Assembly: GCA_038025085.1 (NCBI GenBank)
Contig: CM076148.1
Location: 3,164,501-3,228,500 of the forward strand
Length of the DNA stretch: 64,000 bases
Origin: Tetragonia tetragonoides
Lineage: Eukaryota > Streptophyta > Magnoliopsida > Caryophyllales > Aizoaceae
Direction of reading: 5' to 3'
Made by a program: the position numbers and the translations under genes. The notes under the pieces were generated by a model. It had not been told where the DNA came from. It saw only the letters and a program-made list of their open reading frames with translations, and searched no databases. Below, one piece after another: positions 60,444-64,000 of the stretch (the first letter of the stretch is position 1; the number at the start of each line of letters is the position of its first letter).

Positions 60444-61402
60444 GGATTTTTTGTGACGAACTATCTTATTACCTTATAATTTTTTTTTTGTGAAGAACTA
60501 CCTTACAATGTTAATTTCTTTGTCGATTTATATCCAAGACCACTTTTTTGGTTCTAATTTTTTTAAAAGCCCAGAATACCCCTCACGTGCCTCCCCCTTT
60601 TCTTTTCTCTTTCCTTTCTCTTTCCCTCATTAGGTTTCTCTTACGTCCAAAACTCCATTAAAGAGAAAATTCTGAATTGGGTTTCCAAAATTTAATCCAA
60701 ATAATTGAGATTTAGTATCTATTTCATGATTCTGATTTCATCACTCATTACTTTTCATAAATCAGCCACCAATCGAGGAATCTCAATAAGAGAAAGAAAA
60801 TTGGGTTTACTGCAAGATGTATGAATTTCCAATTCTGATTCATTTAGGGTTAATATTTGAGTTAATGGCGGTTTGTGCAACATTGGTGAAAATAGTTGAA
60901 GGGGTGTAAGGAAATCATTGCTCATTTGAAGAAAGAGAAAGGGGGTTTGAGGCTTGAGCTGATGCAGGTTTAGTTTTGGGTGCTTAGGAATATTCTTGAT
61001 TGGTTCTTTCTTTTTTTTTTTCCTTACAGCTTGGTTATTAATCATTCAGTGGTGAAGATAGCTCAAGAGTCGATGGACACTAGAAAAATTAAGCTTAGTA
61101 CAAATTTGCAAGTCTTGTTCATCTTTCACGTGTATCACTAAGCAATTTAAGTTTCTCTTCAATGGAGTTTTGGAGGAAGGAGAAACGTAATGAGGGAAAG
61201 AGAACAGAAAAGGGGGAGGCTGATTAAAAATGAGCCTGTGAGGGGTATTCTGGGGTTTTATAAAAATTAGAATTGAAAAAGTGGTCTTAGGTATAGGTCA
61301 ACAAAGAAATTGACATTGTAAGGTAATTTTCCAAAAAAAAAATTTAAAAGATAATAAGTCACAAAAACCTGATCAAATAAGATACTTCCCCACAAAAAAT
61401 CC
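60444..61402. mobile_element. MULE with about 200-bp terminal inverted repeats, inserted in a LINE poly-A tail
   Basis: The ends are GGATTTTTTGTG and CACAAAAAATCC. Homology between arms continues inward for about 200 bases: ACCTTACAATGTTAATTTCTTTG, AAGACCACTTTTT, AGAATACCCCTCAC, CCTCCCCCTTTTCT and CCAAAACTCCATT all recur in inverse order at 61150-61330. Nine A residues flank each side, giving a 9-bp duplication within the LINE A-tail. The interior (60680-61140) holds no transposase. Confidence 0.88.
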
Positions 61403-61426
61403 AAAAAAAAACTAACAAGTCTTTCG

Positions 61427-62008
61427 ACAAACATGGATAGTGATTAATGAGTGCTCACAACCGCAGTGCGGGCATGGACTGGCCGAGTAATGTGTGAATG
61501 AGTCCAATTCAATCCAAGCACATGGAATGGGCCAGTCTTTTTACTCCCCATACTTTCACCCGGTTGTGGCAATCTAGGACTCTCCTAAGTCCAGAAAGAA
61601 GAATTAAAAAGTCCTAAAGAAAGAAACTGTTGGCAGTGGGCTAATCCAAAAAGAGCATGAATTGGCAATGGCGCATACCATATGCTCCATCCGTCCATTT
61701 ACCATAATACAGCGTGCTCTTGTTGCAAATCAAGATTTGTGGCTTTACCTTATTGATGTGGCCCAGCCCAATTGTACGTGGACAGTAGTGTTTTTTTTTT
61801 TTTTTTTTAAAGTGTATGATCTGTGTACATCTGTAATTCTTGGCTAGTTAAGAACTTTATAAAACAAAAATATAGGGGATGGAGCTCTATATCTTAATTA
61901 AATCATCATCATCAAACAAACAAAAAAGGTGAGTTTGAAAACCCTAGAAATGGACTGAGAAGTTCACCCTAGCGCTAGTAAGGTATTTTTTTTTTTTTTT
62001 TTGGACAA
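61427..62008. other. intergenic DNA, nothing recognised
   Basis: No gene supported; poly-T tracts at about 61790-61808 and 61986-62002. Confidence 0.5.
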
Positions 62009-62199
62009 ACAAGTGGTTAGTGTGACGGTTCGACACTCTAATCCTTAACTAAGGTTGGGGGTTTGAATCTTGAAAATGGAAACACAACTTGCTAGGAGCA
62101 CTTTACCCCTTCGTACCTGTGACTAGGTGCGAACAAGAATAGTTCTAAGCCAAAGGATTCTAGGTTGAATCTGTGGTTCAAAAAAAAAAAAAAAAAAAA
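62009..62199 (+). mobile_element. possible tRNA-derived SINE
   Basis: GTGGTTAGTGTGACGG could be a degenerate A-box and GGGGGTTTGAATCTTG a degenerate B-box; the block ends in a 20-base A-tail (62179-62199). No exact target duplication was found, so the call is tentative. Confidence 0.35.
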
Positions 62200-62214
62200 C
62201 AGAGGTTTGTTTTT

Positions 62215-64000
<1,786 letters not shown>

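Overview
The window is nuclear DNA from a flowering plant, most likely a eudicot. The genes have GT-AG introns, plant-specific families are present (DUF538, DUF26/Gnk2 secretory proteins, a MORF plastid editing factor, PPR and U-box proteins), and TATA boxes, AT-rich introns and several superfamilies of plant transposable elements are visible. I cannot fix the species. The LTR style and gene set would fit an Amaranthaceae-like genome, but that is a guess.

Layout. 1-11312 is the right part of a Ty3/gypsy-like retrotransposon: a decayed gag remnant, a non-coding internal region, then the 3' LTR. A 7.1-kb CACTA (En/Spm) transposon sits inside that LTR with ACA target duplications. The CACTA element carries a TNP2 transposase lacking its core and a Ulp1-type protease module, and it has a hAT MITE inside it. 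11313-22300 is gene-poor: a DUF538 gene (15130-15582), a decayed DUF26 pseudogene (17610-17935), and a second CACTA-like element (18491-22214) that has picked up exons resembling NAA15, the NatA auxiliary subunit. 22600-28760 is a tandem duplication holding two intact DUF26 secretory-protein genes; SINE, MITE and minisatellite-element insertions distinguish the arms. 29836-29908 is a tRNA-Phe gene.

30382-40068 holds two alpha-amylase genes on the minus strand with ribosomal protein L23 (uL14) between them. The first amylase looks intact (429 aa, four exons). The second has an in-frame TAG early in exon 4 and a duplicated 3' end. 42666-44693 is a four-exon MORF9-like plastid RNA-editing factor. 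47177-48860 is a PPR gene with a frameshift, preceded by a tandem duplication of its own start region. 52324-53685 is a single-exon U-box/ARM E3 ligase.

The rest (53.7-64 kb) is mostly nested mobile DNA: a MULE-type MITE, a short LTR-like element with a primer-binding-site motif, a Tourist-like and a hAT MITE, a minisatellite-filled TIR element, a Helitron candidate, a LINE 3' end whose poly-A tail is split by a MULE, a possible SINE, and a processed pseudogene of a CCCH/RING protein (RNF113/Cwc24 type).

The genes are independent loci and form no pathway or operon. The most unusual signals are the NAA15 exon capture, the repeat-filled TIR element family, the hAT MITEs with self-repetitive interiors, and the layered insertions whose order can be read from exact target duplications. 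No genuinely new functional system was demonstrated.
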